A stretch of 43,937 nucleotides of DNA from Actinomycetes bacterium (GCA_023404955.1 JAEXZY010000095.1:1-43937), one strand, 5' to 3'. Positions 1-9,377 are shown, numbered from the stretch's first letter. Notes: generated by a model not told the origin, from the sequence alone. Translations and numbers: made by a program.

Positions 1-562
1 CCCCCCGCGGGGCGCCCCCGGCCCACACCAGCGCCACCGCGATCAGGATCACCGCGACCAGCCGTCGCATGTTGCGGGCCGGCCGCTCGACCACGAGGAC
101 TTCGGTGCGCGCCAGCATGTCGGCGAACGTCCGCCGGCGGCGATCCCACAAGGGCCACAGCCAGCCGACGAACACGGCCAGCGTGTCCAGCAGGTGCGCC
201 AACTCCCGCAGCGCTAGCCGACCGATGCCCACACGGGTTCCGGCATCGGTCCCGTCACCAGCTCCCTCTCGATGGCGCACCGCGACCCCGCACAACGCCC
301 GGCCCAGCGTCCACCCCGTCGCCGCCGGAAGGATCAGCCGGTTCACCGCCGTCGCGAACAGCGCCACCGCGGCCGCGCCGGTGAACGCCCAGCGCGCCCA
401 CCCGTCGGCGGGCGAGGCGAGAGCCAGCAGACCCATCGTCGCGATCACGGCCGCACCGGGCAGGACGTCGACGAGCAACGCGGCGGCCCGCGCCGACCAC
501 GACGCTCGGACGACCTCCGGCACTGCGGTGTCGGGTGCGGAGTCGGCGAGCGGCAGCACCAT
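1..562 (-). CDS. mam1B: Mce-associated RDD-domain membrane protein (Mam1B/Rv0176-like), 3' end outside window
   Basis: This is the last visible gene of the mce1 operon; the reading frame runs off the left window edge, so the C-terminus is missing. The visible ~187 residues hold hydrophobic stretches (around residues 28-50, 58-75, 125-140, 165-182) and the Arg/Asp pattern of an RDD membrane protein: WSARAAALLVDVLPG near the start, a GWTLGRALCGVAVR segment, and LWDRRRRTFADMLARTEVL after the third segment. In M. tuberculosis the equivalent place is taken by Rv0176, an Mce-associated RDD protein; its exact role is unknown, but Mam proteins are thought to support the Mce import complex in the envelope. 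The ATG at 562 lies 2 nt after the mam1A stop. A GTG at 568 in the same frame would give a 4-nt GTGA overlap and is equally possible. Confidence 0.8.
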   Translation of the reverse strand, partial: MVLPLADSAPDTAVPEVVRASWSARAAALLVDVLPGAAVIATMGLLALASPADGWARWAFTGAAAVALFATAVNRLILPAATGWTLGRALCGVAVRHREGAGDGTDAGTRVGIGRLALRELAHLLDTLAVFVGWLWPLWDRRRRTFADMLARTEVLVVERPARNMRRLVAVILIAVALVWAGGAPRG

Positions 563-564
563 GG

Positions 565-1215
565 TCACGACGTGACCTGATCGAGCTTGGCGATCCGGTA
601 CTGGCCCTCGTCGAACGCCATCGTCGCGCGCAGCCGGTAACCGACCTGCTGATCGGCGGCTTGGGAGTTGGTGATCTTCACCCGGACGGCAACGAGCACG
701 TTGATCGACCCATCCGGATTGTGGCGCTCGACGGCCGCGCGCAGATCGTCAACGGCGACCTTGGCGTTCGCGGCCTGGTACGCCTCGGCGATCACACTGC
801 CGAACAGGCCGGCCTGCACCCCGAAGTCGCCGGTCGAGCACTGCAGGATCTTGGACTGGGCCACCGTCATCGCCGCGGTGTCGGGCGCATTTGTCGCCGC
901 CACGCAATCCTTGGCGGCTGCCAGCGCGGCGTCGTCGCTGCGGGCGATCGCCGCGGCGCGCTGATCGGCTTTCCAGGCGTAGTAGCCGCCCGCAGCTGCG
1001 CCGCCGGCCAGCAGCAGCAGTGCCGCGGTGAGACCGGCGACCCAGCGGGTGCTCAGGCGCGACGGTCGACGCGGATCTGTCGGCGACATCGCGGCATCAC
1101 CGAGGGACTCCTCGGCGACCGTCGTCTCCTCGGCAACCGCCTCGTTGTCGGCGGCGCCGTCCTCCGGGGTGTCGATGGGGGGGTTCAGCCGGCTGGTGCC
1201 AGCATCTCCTTCCAT
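565..1215 (-). CDS. mam1A: Mce-associated membrane protein (Mam1A/Rv0175-like)
   Basis: A 216-residue single-pass membrane protein, close to the 213 residues I recall for Rv0175. An acidic, disordered N-terminus (residues 1-50, cytoplasmic) is followed by one transmembrane helix (about 58-80, VAGLTAALLLLAGGAAAGGYYAW) and an extracytoplasmic domain ending GYRLRATMAFDEGQYRIAKLDQV, which looks like the NTF2/Tim44-like fold described for Mam/VirB8-like proteins. It probably acts as an accessory subunit of the Mce1 transporter. The ATG at 1215 is backed by AGGAG six bases upstream and lies inside the last codons of mce1F, so the genes overlap by 31 nt and are probably translationally coupled. Confidence 0.82.
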   Translation of the reverse strand: MEGDAGTSRLNPPIDTPEDGAADNEAVAEETTVAEESLGDAAMSPTDPRRPSRLSTRWVAGLTAALLLLAGGAAAGGYYAWKADQRAAAIARSDDAALAAAKDCVAATNAPDTAAMTVAQSKILQCSTGDFGVQAGLFGSVIAEAYQAANAKVAVDDLRAAVERHNPDGSINVLVAVRVKITNSQAADQQVGYRLRATMAFDEGQYRIAKLDQVTS

Positions 1216-2747
1216 CCGTCATCTCCTGGGTTACTCGAATTCTTCACGTTGTATCGCACCCCATCGGGTCCGACCACCTCGCCGCTCTGGGGGCTGTATG
1301 CGGCGGTGCTGCCGGGCGGGCCCTGCGCGGGAGTGTAGATACACGGGTTGGGCTGTTGCCCACTGCAGCTGACGGTACCCGAGCCCGGTCTGCTGATCGG
1401 ATCGCTGACCGGTGAGGTGCTCAGCGGCGGCGGCAGCTGGTCGGCGGGCAACGGGTTCATGCCGTTGTTGACCGAAGGCGCCGGAACCACCCGACCGGGA
1501 GTGACACCCTGGTCACACCGGGCGGCCGGGGCGGGGCAGGACAGCACCTGGTTCGGGTCGCCGTACCACGGGTTGGTACCCAGCGGCACGTACGGCTCGG
1601 TGCTGTGGCATTCCTTCGGCGAGGCGGCGCGCTTACCCGGCACATCCGCGCACGGGTAGTTACGGGCGCCACGAACGACGTTGCCCTGGTAGTCCTTCGG
1701 GATCTTGCAGTAGGTGCCGGTCGGCAGCGGCGCCATGCTGGTGTCAGCGGGCGAGCGCCACTCCGACGCCGGCAGGAACCCGGTCAAACAGGGGGGCGGC
1801 GAATTGATCGAGAGGGAGAGGTGCACCAGGCCCTCGTTCTCGAATATCGTGCCCGCCTGCGTCAGTGACGCGCCCTGCGGCAGGATCACCAGCGCCTGCT
1901 CGAGGCCTTTGTTGTAGCGCTTGAGCATGTCGATGACCACCGACAGGTTGGCCAGCGTCTGCGGCAGCGAGTCGCGCACATCGGAGAACAGCGCGTTCAC
2001 CTGATCCAGCGTCGGCGCCGCCTGCTGCAGACCGCTGCGCAGCGCGCCGTCCTGCTCGGCGGTCTGGCTGGCGATAACGTTCAGGTTGCGCGCCCACTGG
2101 CCGATCGCGTCGCCCGACTGCACCTGGCTGTTCAGGATCGGCGCGGAGTTCGCGATGATGTCGTTGACCTGCGGCAGGTTGTCGCGGAACCCCTCGGCGA
2201 GATTGGTCGTCGACTCGACCAGCCGCTGCAGGGACGGACCCAGCCCACCGACCGCGGCCGACGTCTCTGTCAGCAGCGAATCGATCTTCTCCTTGGGCAG
2301 CACGGCCAGTCCGCGGTTGGCCGCGTCGAGCGCCGGACCCACCTCGGCCGGGACCGTGGTCTTCGTGATCGTCTGCCCCGGGCTGAGGTACTGCTTGGTG
2401 TCGGCGGCAGGCACCAGATCGAGGTACTGCTCACCGATGGCCGACACCGAGTGCACCTCGGCCGTCACGTCGACCGGGATCTTGTAGTCGTTGCTGATGC
2501 TCAGCGTGGCCCGGGCGCCGTTCTCGGTGGGCTCGACCTCGGTCACCTTGCCGATCTGCGTGCCTCGGTAGGTCACGTTGCCCGTGGCGTACAGACCGCC
2601 CGAGCGCGGCAGCTCTGCGTAGAGGGTGTACTGCCCGACGCCGGCCAGGCTCGGCAGGCGCAGGTAGTACAGCCCCAGCACGGCGACGGCCGCGACGGTG
2701 AGCACCGTGAAGATGACCAACTGGATCTTGATGAAGCGGGTCAGCAT
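1185..2747 (-). CDS. mce1F: Mce family protein Mce1F
   Basis: Sixth Mce subunit, 520 residues. An uncleaved N-terminal membrane anchor (residues 8-28, IQLVIFTVLTVAAVAVLGLYY) is followed by the MCE/MlaD beta-barrel domain (about 35-115, with GNVTYRGTQIGKVTEVEP typical of the family), a long helical region (about 150-290) that would form the channel needle, and a Cys- and Pro-rich tail after residue 310 (CLTGF, YPCADVPG, CHSTEP, CPAPAARC). Six Mce proteins A-F are known to assemble into one hexameric tube carrying fatty or mycolic acids across the mycobacterial periplasm. It starts 3 nt after the mce1E stop. The even Cys pattern in the tail suggests disulfide bonds outside the membrane. Confidence 0.92.
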   Translation of the reverse strand: MLTRFIKIQLVIFTVLTVAAVAVLGLYYLRLPSLAGVGQYTLYAELPRSGGLYATGNVTYRGTQIGKVTEVEPTENGARATLSISNDYKIPVDVTAEVHSVSAIGEQYLDLVPAADTKQYLSPGQTITKTTVPAEVGPALDAANRGLAVLPKEKIDSLLTETSAAVGGLGPSLQRLVESTTNLAEGFRDNLPQVNDIIANSAPILNSQVQSGDAIGQWARNLNVIASQTAEQDGALRSGLQQAAPTLDQVNALFSDVRDSLPQTLANLSVVIDMLKRYNKGLEQALVILPQGASLTQAGTIFENEGLVHLSLSINSPPPCLTGFLPASEWRSPADTSMAPLPTGTYCKIPKDYQGNVVRGARNYPCADVPGKRAASPKECHSTEPYVPLGTNPWYGDPNQVLSCPAPAARCDQGVTPGRVVPAPSVNNGMNPLPADQLPPPLSTSPVSDPISRPGSGTVSCSGQQPNPCIYTPAQGPPGSTAAYSPQSGEVVGPDGVRYNVKNSSNPGDDGWKEMLAPAG

Positions 2748-2750
2748 CGC

Positions 2751-3896
2751 TCACTCACCCCTTTCCACCAGCGGTCCGCCGGGTGCGTCGTGTGGGTTCG
2801 GCGTGAATCGGACATCCGGGATCATCGTGGCCGGATCGCGGCCCCACGACTGCTCGAGGGCGCGCAGCATGCCAGAGACACCCGTGCCGCTCAGGAAGCC
2901 GTTGTCGATGGCCGACAGCGTCAGATCAAGCGTCAGCGACACGTTGAGGTAGTCGCCGCGGATCGCCTTCGGCACATTCTCGATGCTGAATGGTGCGGTG
3001 AAGATCAGCTTCAACGCGCCGATCAGGTACGGCGATGCCTTGCCCAACTCCCGCAGCGGACGCTGCAGATTGGCCAGGTTCGTGTTCAGGTCACCGCTGG
3101 CCGGCGACAGCGCATCATCGGCGGCGTTGCTGATCCGGCCCAGCGCCTCGACCGCGTCGGCGAACAGATCGCGGGTGTCGGCGAAGTGCTTGATCAGCGG
3201 CGGAAACTCGGTCAACACCTGGTCGAGCGTGTCGTTGCGCTGCTCGACGATCGTGAGCAACCGGTTCGTCGAATCGATGGCCCGGGTGATGTCGCCGCGC
3301 TGCTGGTTCAGCTCGTCGGTGAATGTGTCGAGCTTGCCCAGGAACTCGCGGATCTGATCGGACCGGCCGTTGAGGACGTTGAAGATCTCGCTCTGGATGG
3401 TCTCCAGGTTCGACACCCCGCCGCCGGTGAGGATCGAGGCGATGCTCGCCAGCACGCGCTCGGTGGTCGGGAACGCCGACGCGTTCTTCAAGGGGATGGT
3501 GTCCCCGTTCTGCAGCTTCTCCGGGGACGGGTCCGGCGGTGCGTCCAGTTGGACGTGCTGCGAACCCAGGAGGCTGGTCTGGCCGATCTTGGCCAGCGTG
3601 TTCTTCGGCAGCTGAACCGTGTTGTCCAGGTCCAGCGTCAGCGTGGCGACCCAGTTCTTCAACTCGATCGACCGCACTCGGCCGACGTACACGTCGGCCA
3701 CCCGCACCCGGCTGTTGACGTTGAGCGCCAACGTATCCGGCATCTGCACGTAGATCGTCGTGTGGCCGGACCCGGTACCGGGACCGCCGGGCAGCGGCAC
3801 GTTCGCGATGCCCTTCCACGAACCACACGAGGTCAGCACCACGGCCGCCGCGCCGAGCGCCACCGCGCGTCGGCCCAAAGTCGCCAAACGTCCCAC
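2751..3896 (-). CDS. mce1E: Mce family lipoprotein Mce1E (LprK)
   Basis: Fifth Mce subunit and the lipoprotein of the set, 381 residues, GTG start. The N-terminus is a lipoprotein signal: RR at 9-10, a hydrophobic stretch, then the lipobox LTSC with the lipidated Cys at residue 24. The MCE domain follows (about 45-125; VNSRVRVADVYVGRVRSIEL), then a coiled helical region (140-300) rich in Asp/Leu/Asn heptads and a short C-terminal domain. Lipid anchoring of the E subunit is a constant feature of mycobacterial mce operons. The start lies 2 nt after the mce1D stop and the stop 3 nt before mce1F, so the gene is deep inside the operon. Confidence 0.93.
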   Translation of the reverse strand: MGRLATLGRRAVALGAAAVVLTSCGSWKGIANVPLPGGPGTGSGHTTIYVQMPDTLALNVNSRVRVADVYVGRVRSIELKNWVATLTLDLDNTVQLPKNTLAKIGQTSLLGSQHVQLDAPPDPSPEKLQNGDTIPLKNASAFPTTERVLASIASILTGGGVSNLETIQSEIFNVLNGRSDQIREFLGKLDTFTDELNQQRGDITRAIDSTNRLLTIVEQRNDTLDQVLTEFPPLIKHFADTRDLFADAVEALGRISNAADDALSPASGDLNTNLANLQRPLRELGKASPYLIGALKLIFTAPFSIENVPKAIRGDYLNVSLTLDLTLSAIDNGFLSGTGVSGMLRALEQSWGRDPATMIPDVRFTPNPHDAPGGPLVERGE

Positions 3897-3898
3897 GG

Positions 3899-5530
3899 TC
3901 AGCCTCCCGACTCAGCCGGCAGCAATGGACCCGACGGAGCGGCGGGCGCAGGGCCGGCCGCCGGTGCCGCCGGCGTGATGGCCCCCAGCGGATCGCCCGG
4001 GATGACACCCGGTGCAGGTGCCGGCGGGGGACCCGGCTGCGGGTACCACGGCGGGGGCAGCGGGTTGTTCTCGTTGTACGCATTCGGCGGGCCGGGCAGC
4101 CGGCCGTTGTTCACACCGAAGGCGGGCGGAGCCGGCGGGGCCACGATGTCCGGGCCACCCATCAGCTCGGACAGCGATTCCGGGGTCAGCATGTTCTGGG
4201 TGAACGGCTGCACCTCGACGCCCTGCATGCCGGGCGCGACGACCCAGCCGGGCTCGTGGTTGCCGTGGGAGAACAGCGTGTCCCTGGAGAAGATGCCGGG
4301 CACGGTGGTGTCCTTGTATCCCGGCGGCGGCTGCAGCCGCGGCTCGGAGTACGCGATCTGCTTGGGCAGCGTCATTGCCGCCTGCAGCTGGTTCGCACCG
4401 AACGGCAGGTAGTTGAACTTGATCGCGTCCAGGATCGGGCCCAGGTATTGCGCGCACAACTCCGAGGACTCCTGGTAACCCAACCGGCTGCCGGCCTGGA
4501 TCGCGCTGCAGATGAACTGCATCGGGTTCGCGAAGTTGTTGATCACCGGCACGCTCATTATGCCGCCTGCGTTCGGCGCCGAGATGTTCACGACGTTGGC
4601 GCCCAGGTTCGGGAACACGTGCAGACCCGTCTCCAGACCGTCACGGGGCTCAGGCTGCAGGATCGCGTTGGTCACGTCGGCCAGGTTGTCGACGTCGTGG
4701 GCCAGTACCTCACCGTTCTTGCCGATGAAATCCCGTGTGGTGGCCAGCAATTGGTTGAGGTCCTGTAGGGCGTTCGCCACTTCGCGGTCGGTGTTGGTGA
4801 ACGCGTTGGTGAACTTGGCGAGGTCGTTGTTGAGCGCCACGAACTGCTGATCGCTCTTGTAGAGCGCGTTGACGAACAACGCCAGGCTCTTGACCACGCT
4901 GAACAGATCGCCACGACCCTCGTTGAGGGCGTAGAGCGCATCTGAGAGGCCCTTGAGGGTCTTGTTCAGCTGCTCGCCCTTACCGGCGAAACCGTCGGCG
5001 GCCGACTCGATGATGTCGCCGAACGGACCCTTGGGCTGCGCAGGCGTGGGCCCCAGATCGGTCAGCAACTTGTCCAGGGAGTCGCGCAGGTCGTCGTACT
5101 CGACCGGCACCTGGGTGCGGTCCAGGTTGATGACGGCGCCGTTCTCCAGCACCGGGCCGCCCGTGTATGGCGGGGCGAGCTGGATGGTGCGCGAGGCGAC
5201 CAGGCTCGGGTTCAGGATCGAGGCGGTGGCATTGGCCGGGACCTTGAACTTCTTCTCGTAGTTGAAGGTCACCTTCATCTTGTCGCCGTCGGGCTCGATC
5301 TTCTCGATCTTGCCGACCTGGACGCCCATGATCTGCACCTTGTCCCCCGGGTACAGCGCCAGGGTCTGGGTGAAGTACGCGGTCACCGTGTTCTTGGTCA
5401 GCCGCTGATAGGCCTTCCACCCGAAGAACGCGGCCACGATCGCGGCGATCAGCACCACGGTGCCGATCACCAGCGCCGTTCGGGACACGCCCGGCACCTT
5501 CAGGTTTCGCACGTTGAAGATCGTCGACAT
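3899..5530 (-). CDS. mce1D: Mce family protein Mce1D
   Basis: Fourth Mce subunit, 543 residues, near the ~530 of Mce1D in M. tuberculosis. A membrane anchor (about residues 19-38, ALVIGTVVLIAAIVAAFFGW) is followed by the MCE domain (47-125; YPGDKVQIMGVQVGKIEKIEP), the long alpha-helical needle (140-290), a C-terminal domain and a Pro/Gly/Ala-rich tail of about 90 residues after position 450 (PPAPPAFGVNN, NPLPPPWYPQPGPPPAPAPG). The tail is probably disordered and exposed. The start is ATG at 5530, 16 nt after the mce1C stop, the widest gap among the mce genes. Confidence 0.93.
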   Translation of the reverse strand: MSTIFNVRNLKVPGVSRTALVIGTVVLIAAIVAAFFGWKAYQRLTKNTVTAYFTQTLALYPGDKVQIMGVQVGKIEKIEPDGDKMKVTFNYEKKFKVPANATASILNPSLVASRTIQLAPPYTGGPVLENGAVINLDRTQVPVEYDDLRDSLDKLLTDLGPTPAQPKGPFGDIIESAADGFAGKGEQLNKTLKGLSDALYALNEGRGDLFSVVKSLALFVNALYKSDQQFVALNNDLAKFTNAFTNTDREVANALQDLNQLLATTRDFIGKNGEVLAHDVDNLADVTNAILQPEPRDGLETGLHVFPNLGANVVNISAPNAGGIMSVPVINNFANPMQFICSAIQAGSRLGYQESSELCAQYLGPILDAIKFNYLPFGANQLQAAMTLPKQIAYSEPRLQPPPGYKDTTVPGIFSRDTLFSHGNHEPGWVVAPGMQGVEVQPFTQNMLTPESLSELMGGPDIVAPPAPPAFGVNNGRLPGPPNAYNENNPLPPPWYPQPGPPPAPAPGVIPGDPLGAITPAAPAAGPAPAAPSGPLLPAESGG

Positions 5531-5546
5531 CTAGCTCTGCACCCCC

Positions 5547-7133
5547 TTAACCTTGCGAGCCCGGTGGCAGGAACGGTGGATTGCCCGGCAGCACCGGCTG
5601 ACCCGCCGGGGCCGGCTGCGGACCCGGACCGGGCGGCGGCGGCGGTCCGTTGAGGGCCGGTGGCAGCGGCGCGATGCCGGGCGTGAAATCCGGTGGCGAC
5701 GGTTGCGGCGCCAACGGCACCGTGCGAGCGCCCGGCGGGGCGGGCGGAAGCGGCGGCATCGCCCCGGGCACGTTCGGGGACAGCTGACCCGGGATCGCGG
5801 CGGCAGGCACGCCCGGAGCGGGCTGAGGCCCGTTCGGGTTCGGCGCCGACGTCGCGACGTTGGGTCCCTGGCCTTCGTAGTTCGGGCCGTACGGGTTGTC
5901 GCCGAAGGGGCCGACGGACAGACCGGCGCACGGGAGCGGGTTCTCCGGGCGGGGCAGCCCGTCCGCGGGCGGGGTGTACGAGCACGGCGAGCCGGCCACG
6001 ACAGCCGGACCCGTCTGACTGTCCGGTGTGCCTTCCAGCGGCGTCGGCGACGGCGGCGGAGCGCCGTTCGGGAAGCCGGTGCCGTTGGGATCAGGGAACC
6101 GGAACGCGGGCAGGCCGGCGTTGCGCCAGAACTGCTCGGGATCGATGCCGCGCTTCTTGAACGCCGCGTCGACGTAGGGCTGCAGAATCCAGTACGGGGC
6201 CAGGTTGGCCAGCATGACCTTGAAGTACGGGCCCGACGCGATCGCCTCACCGAGCGACGCGGTGAACTTCGAGAGCGTGGTCAGCACGTCGACCAGATCG
6301 AACTTGCGCTCGTTGAGCACGTCGCTGATGGTGCGCAGCTGCTCGAGCACATGGTTGAGGTTCGGGTTGTCGTCGATGAAGCCCTTGACCTGCGCGGAGA
6401 ACTTGCCCACCCGCTCCAGCAGCTGGCTGACCGCGTAGTTGCGCTCGTTGACCGCCGCGAGCAGCGTCTGCGCATTCACGAACAGCGCGTTGATCTGCTC
6501 GCTGCGGTTGCCGAGCACGCCGGCGACCCGATTGGCGTTGTTCAGCAACTGCTTGACCTGGTCGTCGCGCTTGCCGATGGTGTCGGAGAACCGGGCCACC
6601 CCGTCCAGCGCGGCGCTCAGGTGGGGATAGGTCTGGTCGATGGTCTCCGACAGCACGTTGAGCGAGTCGCGCACCGTCTTGGTGTCCCAGTTCGACGCCG
6701 AGTTGCTCAGGTCGAAGAACGCGTCGTAGATCTGGTACGGCGTCGAGGTCTGGCCCAGCGGAAGCGTGCCGTTGGCGCGTAGTGGCTCGTCACCGCGCGG
6801 CTCGATCTCGATGTTGCGCCGGCCCAGGATGGTGTCGGTGCGGATCGCGGCACGGCTCTTGGTGCCGATCTCGGTGCCACCGAGCGAGTAGCCGATCACG
6901 ACCTTGTCGCCGGAGATCTCCGTCGACTCCACGAGTCCGACGTCGACACCGGCGATCCGCACCTTGTCGCCGGCGTTGATGCCGCCGGTGTCGGAGAACT
7001 CGGCGTAGTACGTCGGCTGCGCGAACAGCATCGGCACATTGGTGAAGCTCTGCCCGACACCGATGACGATGACCAGCAGGATGACGCCCATCAACCCGCT
7101 GCGGACGCGGTTGGAACCCTCGAGAACTCTCAT
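5547..7133 (-). CDS. mce1C: Mce family protein Mce1C
   Basis: Third Mce subunit, 528 residues. The N-terminal anchor is at about residues 13-35 (GLMGVILLVIVIGVGQSF), the MCE domain at 40-120 (INAGDKVRIAGVDVGLVESTEI), the helical needle at 130-300, then a very long Pro/Gly-rich tail (about 350-528) with runs such as PPPPPGPGPQPAPAGQP and two Cys residues. I chose ATG 7133, which gives a 4-nt ATGA overlap with the mce1B stop (7130-7132); another ATG four codons upstream (7145) would lengthen the overlap. The tail resembles a cell-wall-spanning linker, which is an inference from composition only. Confidence 0.92.
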   Translation of the reverse strand: MRVLEGSNRVRSGLMGVILLVIVIGVGQSFTNVPMLFAQPTYYAEFSDTGGINAGDKVRIAGVDVGLVESTEISGDKVVIGYSLGGTEIGTKSRAAIRTDTILGRRNIEIEPRGDEPLRANGTLPLGQTSTPYQIYDAFFDLSNSASNWDTKTVRDSLNVLSETIDQTYPHLSAALDGVARFSDTIGKRDDQVKQLLNNANRVAGVLGNRSEQINALFVNAQTLLAAVNERNYAVSQLLERVGKFSAQVKGFIDDNPNLNHVLEQLRTISDVLNERKFDLVDVLTTLSKFTASLGEAIASGPYFKVMLANLAPYWILQPYVDAAFKKRGIDPEQFWRNAGLPAFRFPDPNGTGFPNGAPPPSPTPLEGTPDSQTGPAVVAGSPCSYTPPADGLPRPENPLPCAGLSVGPFGDNPYGPNYEGQGPNVATSAPNPNGPQPAPGVPAAAIPGQLSPNVPGAMPPLPPAPPGARTVPLAPQPSPPDFTPGIAPLPPALNGPPPPPGPGPQPAPAGQPVLPGNPPFLPPGSQG

Positions 7134-8161
7134 TGTGGCGTGCACCTACCCGAGGGCTGGCTCCACACCTTGACCGTGCGCACCGGCCCGCCGGGCTGCA
7201 ACCCGTTGAGCTTCAGCGTCACGTCGCAGGCATAGAAGTTGAAGAAGTCACCGTAGATGCCACCGGCGCGACCGATGATCTTCAGCGCGGTCGGTACCCG
7301 GACCAGCAGGTCGTTGAGCTGATCCTTCTGATCGACCAGCGGCTGCTGGAGGATCTCGAGCTTGCTGGTGGTCTGCTGCAGCAGCGGCCGGTTGTCGGCC
7401 AGCAGATCGGCGATCGTGCCCGCGGCGTCGCTGATGTCGGCCACCGACTTGGCGATCGGATCGGCCCGGTTCTTCAACCCGGTGATCAGGGTCTCGAAGT
7501 TCTTGACCGTGTCGTCGAACTGCTGCTGGTGCTTGACGGTGGTGGCCAGCACGGTGTTGAGGTTGTTGATCACTTCCCCGATGGCCTGGTCGCGGTCGGC
7601 CAACGCGGAGGTCAGCGACGCGGTCTGGTCCAAGATGTCGCTGATGGTGCCGCCCTGGCCCTGGAACACCGTGACGATCGACTGCGCGATCGTGTTGACC
7701 TTGTCGGGATCGAGCGACTGGAACACCGGGCGGAAGCCACCGATCAGTGCATCGAGATCGAGTGCCGGCTCGGTGCGCTCGACAGGGATGGTGCCGCCGG
7801 GCTGCAGCCGCGTGTTGCTGTCGCCGCGCTTGAGCTCCAGGTAACGGTCGCCGATCAGGTTGAGGTAGCGCACCGATGCGGTGGTCTCGTCGAACAGCTC
7901 CAGCGAGCGGTCCACGTCGAAGTCGACCTGGGCCTTGGTGCCGCCGTCGATGATCTTGACGTCCTTGACCTTGCCGACCTCCACGCCCGAGGCACGGACG
8001 AACTGCCCGGAACGCAGGCCACTGGTGTTGGTGAAGACCGCCGAGTAGCTGGTCGTGCGGTCGAAGCGCATCTGACCGAACACCACGATGATGATCGCGG
8101 TGAACAGCAGCAGCACCAGGGAGAAGGCCCCCAGTTTGATCGCGGTTCCGGTGATTTTCAT
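7130..8161 (-). CDS. mce1B: Mce family protein Mce1B
   Basis: Second Mce subunit, 343 residues (about 346 in M. tuberculosis). Residues 8-30 form the membrane anchor (IKLGAFSLVLLLFTAIIIVVFG), 38-118 the MCE domain (LRSGQFVRASGVEVGKVKDVKI), and 130-300 a helical needle with many Asp/Gln heptads; the protein ends shortly after a Cys-containing segment (FFNFYACDVTL) with no Pro-rich tail, unlike C, D and F. The ATG at 8161 gives a 4-nt ATGA overlap with the end of mce1A, so translation is probably coupled. A longer frame upstream has no Mce-like sequence and was not used. Confidence 0.93.
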   Translation of the reverse strand: MKITGTAIKLGAFSLVLLLFTAIIIVVFGQMRFDRTTSYSAVFTNTSGLRSGQFVRASGVEVGKVKDVKIIDGGTKAQVDFDVDRSLELFDETTASVRYLNLIGDRYLELKRGDSNTRLQPGGTIPVERTEPALDLDALIGGFRPVFQSLDPDKVNTIAQSIVTVFQGQGGTISDILDQTASLTSALADRDQAIGEVINNLNTVLATTVKHQQQFDDTVKNFETLITGLKNRADPIAKSVADISDAAGTIADLLADNRPLLQQTTSKLEILQQPLVDQKDQLNDLLVRVPTALKIIGRAGGIYGDFFNFYACDVTLKLNGLQPGGPVRTVKVWSQPSGRCTPQ

Positions 8162-9375
8162 GGGTTGATCGTGTGCTCCCCGACTTGGCGGCCCCAGACG
8201 TACTCGGTGAGCAGCGGCTGGCCCAGTTCCAGGTGGTTGTACGGCGCGATCGACGCTCCGGTGTCCATCACCAGGTACGGCGCCGGCCACAGATCGCGGG
8301 TGATGGGCTGCCAGCAGCCCGGACGGCCCTCGGGTCCGCCCTTGGCGTTCACCCGCGGCAGATTGTCGGGGTAGACGTAGGCGTTGCCTGAACCGAGCCC
8401 CAGCAGCTCGGAGTGCAGGCGTAGCGAGTAGCCGTTGCCGCCCAGCGACGCGGCGACCTTGGGCTCGACGTCGTGGTAGTTGCGGATGGTGCAGAACAGC
8501 GCGGGGCTGTACTCGTCCAGCAGCGCGGAGGTGGGCACCAGGTCCTTCAGTCCGCGCTGCAGGTAGGGACCGCCACGCTCGAAGATCTCGCCGCCGTTGT
8601 TGCCGAACCCGACCGCGGCCATCAGCGCCTGGTCGACGTTGCCCTGCTGCTCGTTGAGGGTCCGCGCGGTGGTGACCGCGTTCTGCAGCCCGTCGAACAG
8701 GTCGGGCGCGGCGTCGGCGTACACCTCACCGAGATCGGCGAGAAGCTGGTTGTCACGGCGCAGCTGCGGCATCTGCGGGTTGATCTCGCTGAGGATCTGA
8801 TTCCCGTTGATGATCGACTGGCCGAACCGGTCGCCGAGCCCGTCGAGCGCCTGCGCCGTCGCGGTGAGAGTCTGGTTCAGCTTGATCGGGTCGACCTGTC
8901 CGGCGACCGACACCACGGTCTCGAACAGCGTGTTGAACTCGGTGGTCACCTTGGTGACGTCGATGACGTCGGAGCCGTTGATCCGCTGAGGCGACGGGTC
9001 CTTCGGCGACGAGAACGACACGTACTTGTTGCCGAACACCGTGGTGGCGCTGATGTCGGCGTTGACGTTCTGCGGAATGAGGTCGAGGTACTTGGGGTCG
9101 ACCTCGAGCACGATCTTGGCCCGGGGCTCGTCACCGACGGTGACCTGCTCGACCTCGCCGACCCGGCCGATCTCGACGCCGTTGTAGGTGACCTTGGCGC
9201 CCGGGTCCATGGACAGACCCGAGCGGGCCGCCATCATCGTGAGCTGGGTGCGCGGCAGGAAGTCGCCGCGGAACTGGAAGAAGACCAGCACCAGCACCAC
9301 GATCGTGATGAGGGCGAGCACGAGGCCGGCCAGCTTGTAGGGCGGGGTGCGCTTGCTGTTGACGGGAGCTGTCAT
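8158..9375 (-). CDS. mce1A: Mce family protein Mce1A
   Basis: First Mce subunit, 405 residues; shorter than the ~454 recalled for M. tuberculosis Mce1A, apparently at the C-terminus. A membrane anchor (residues 14-35, KLAGLVLALITIVVLVLVFFQF) precedes the MCE domain (about 42-125; MDPGAKVTYNGVEIGRVGEVEQ), a helical needle (140-270) and a conserved C-terminal domain with YSPALFCTIRNYHDVEP and CWQPITRDLWP, whose two Cys may pair. Mce1A is the family name-giver, long linked with host-cell entry but now known to be part of a lipid importer. Its start follows the yrbE1B stop by 2 nt, and its stop overlaps the mce1B start. Confidence 0.94.
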   Translation of the reverse strand: MTAPVNSKRTPPYKLAGLVLALITIVVLVLVFFQFRGDFLPRTQLTMMAARSGLSMDPGAKVTYNGVEIGRVGEVEQVTVGDEPRAKIVLEVDPKYLDLIPQNVNADISATTVFGNKYVSFSSPKDPSPQRINGSDVIDVTKVTTEFNTLFETVVSVAGQVDPIKLNQTLTATAQALDGLGDRFGQSIINGNQILSEINPQMPQLRRDNQLLADLGEVYADAAPDLFDGLQNAVTTARTLNEQQGNVDQALMAAVGFGNNGGEIFERGGPYLQRGLKDLVPTSALLDEYSPALFCTIRNYHDVEPKVAASLGGNGYSLRLHSELLGLGSGNAYVYPDNLPRVNAKGGPEGRPGCWQPITRDLWPAPYLVMDTGASIAPYNHLELGQPLLTEYVWGRQVGEHTINP

Positions 9376-9377
9376 CG

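Noticed and set aside
2451..4412. Long plus-strand open frame (653 codons) opposite mce1F/E/D
   Set aside because: It mirrors the third codon positions of the minus-strand mce genes, has a low-complexity Arg/Gln/Val composition, and crosses three genes with clear family motifs.
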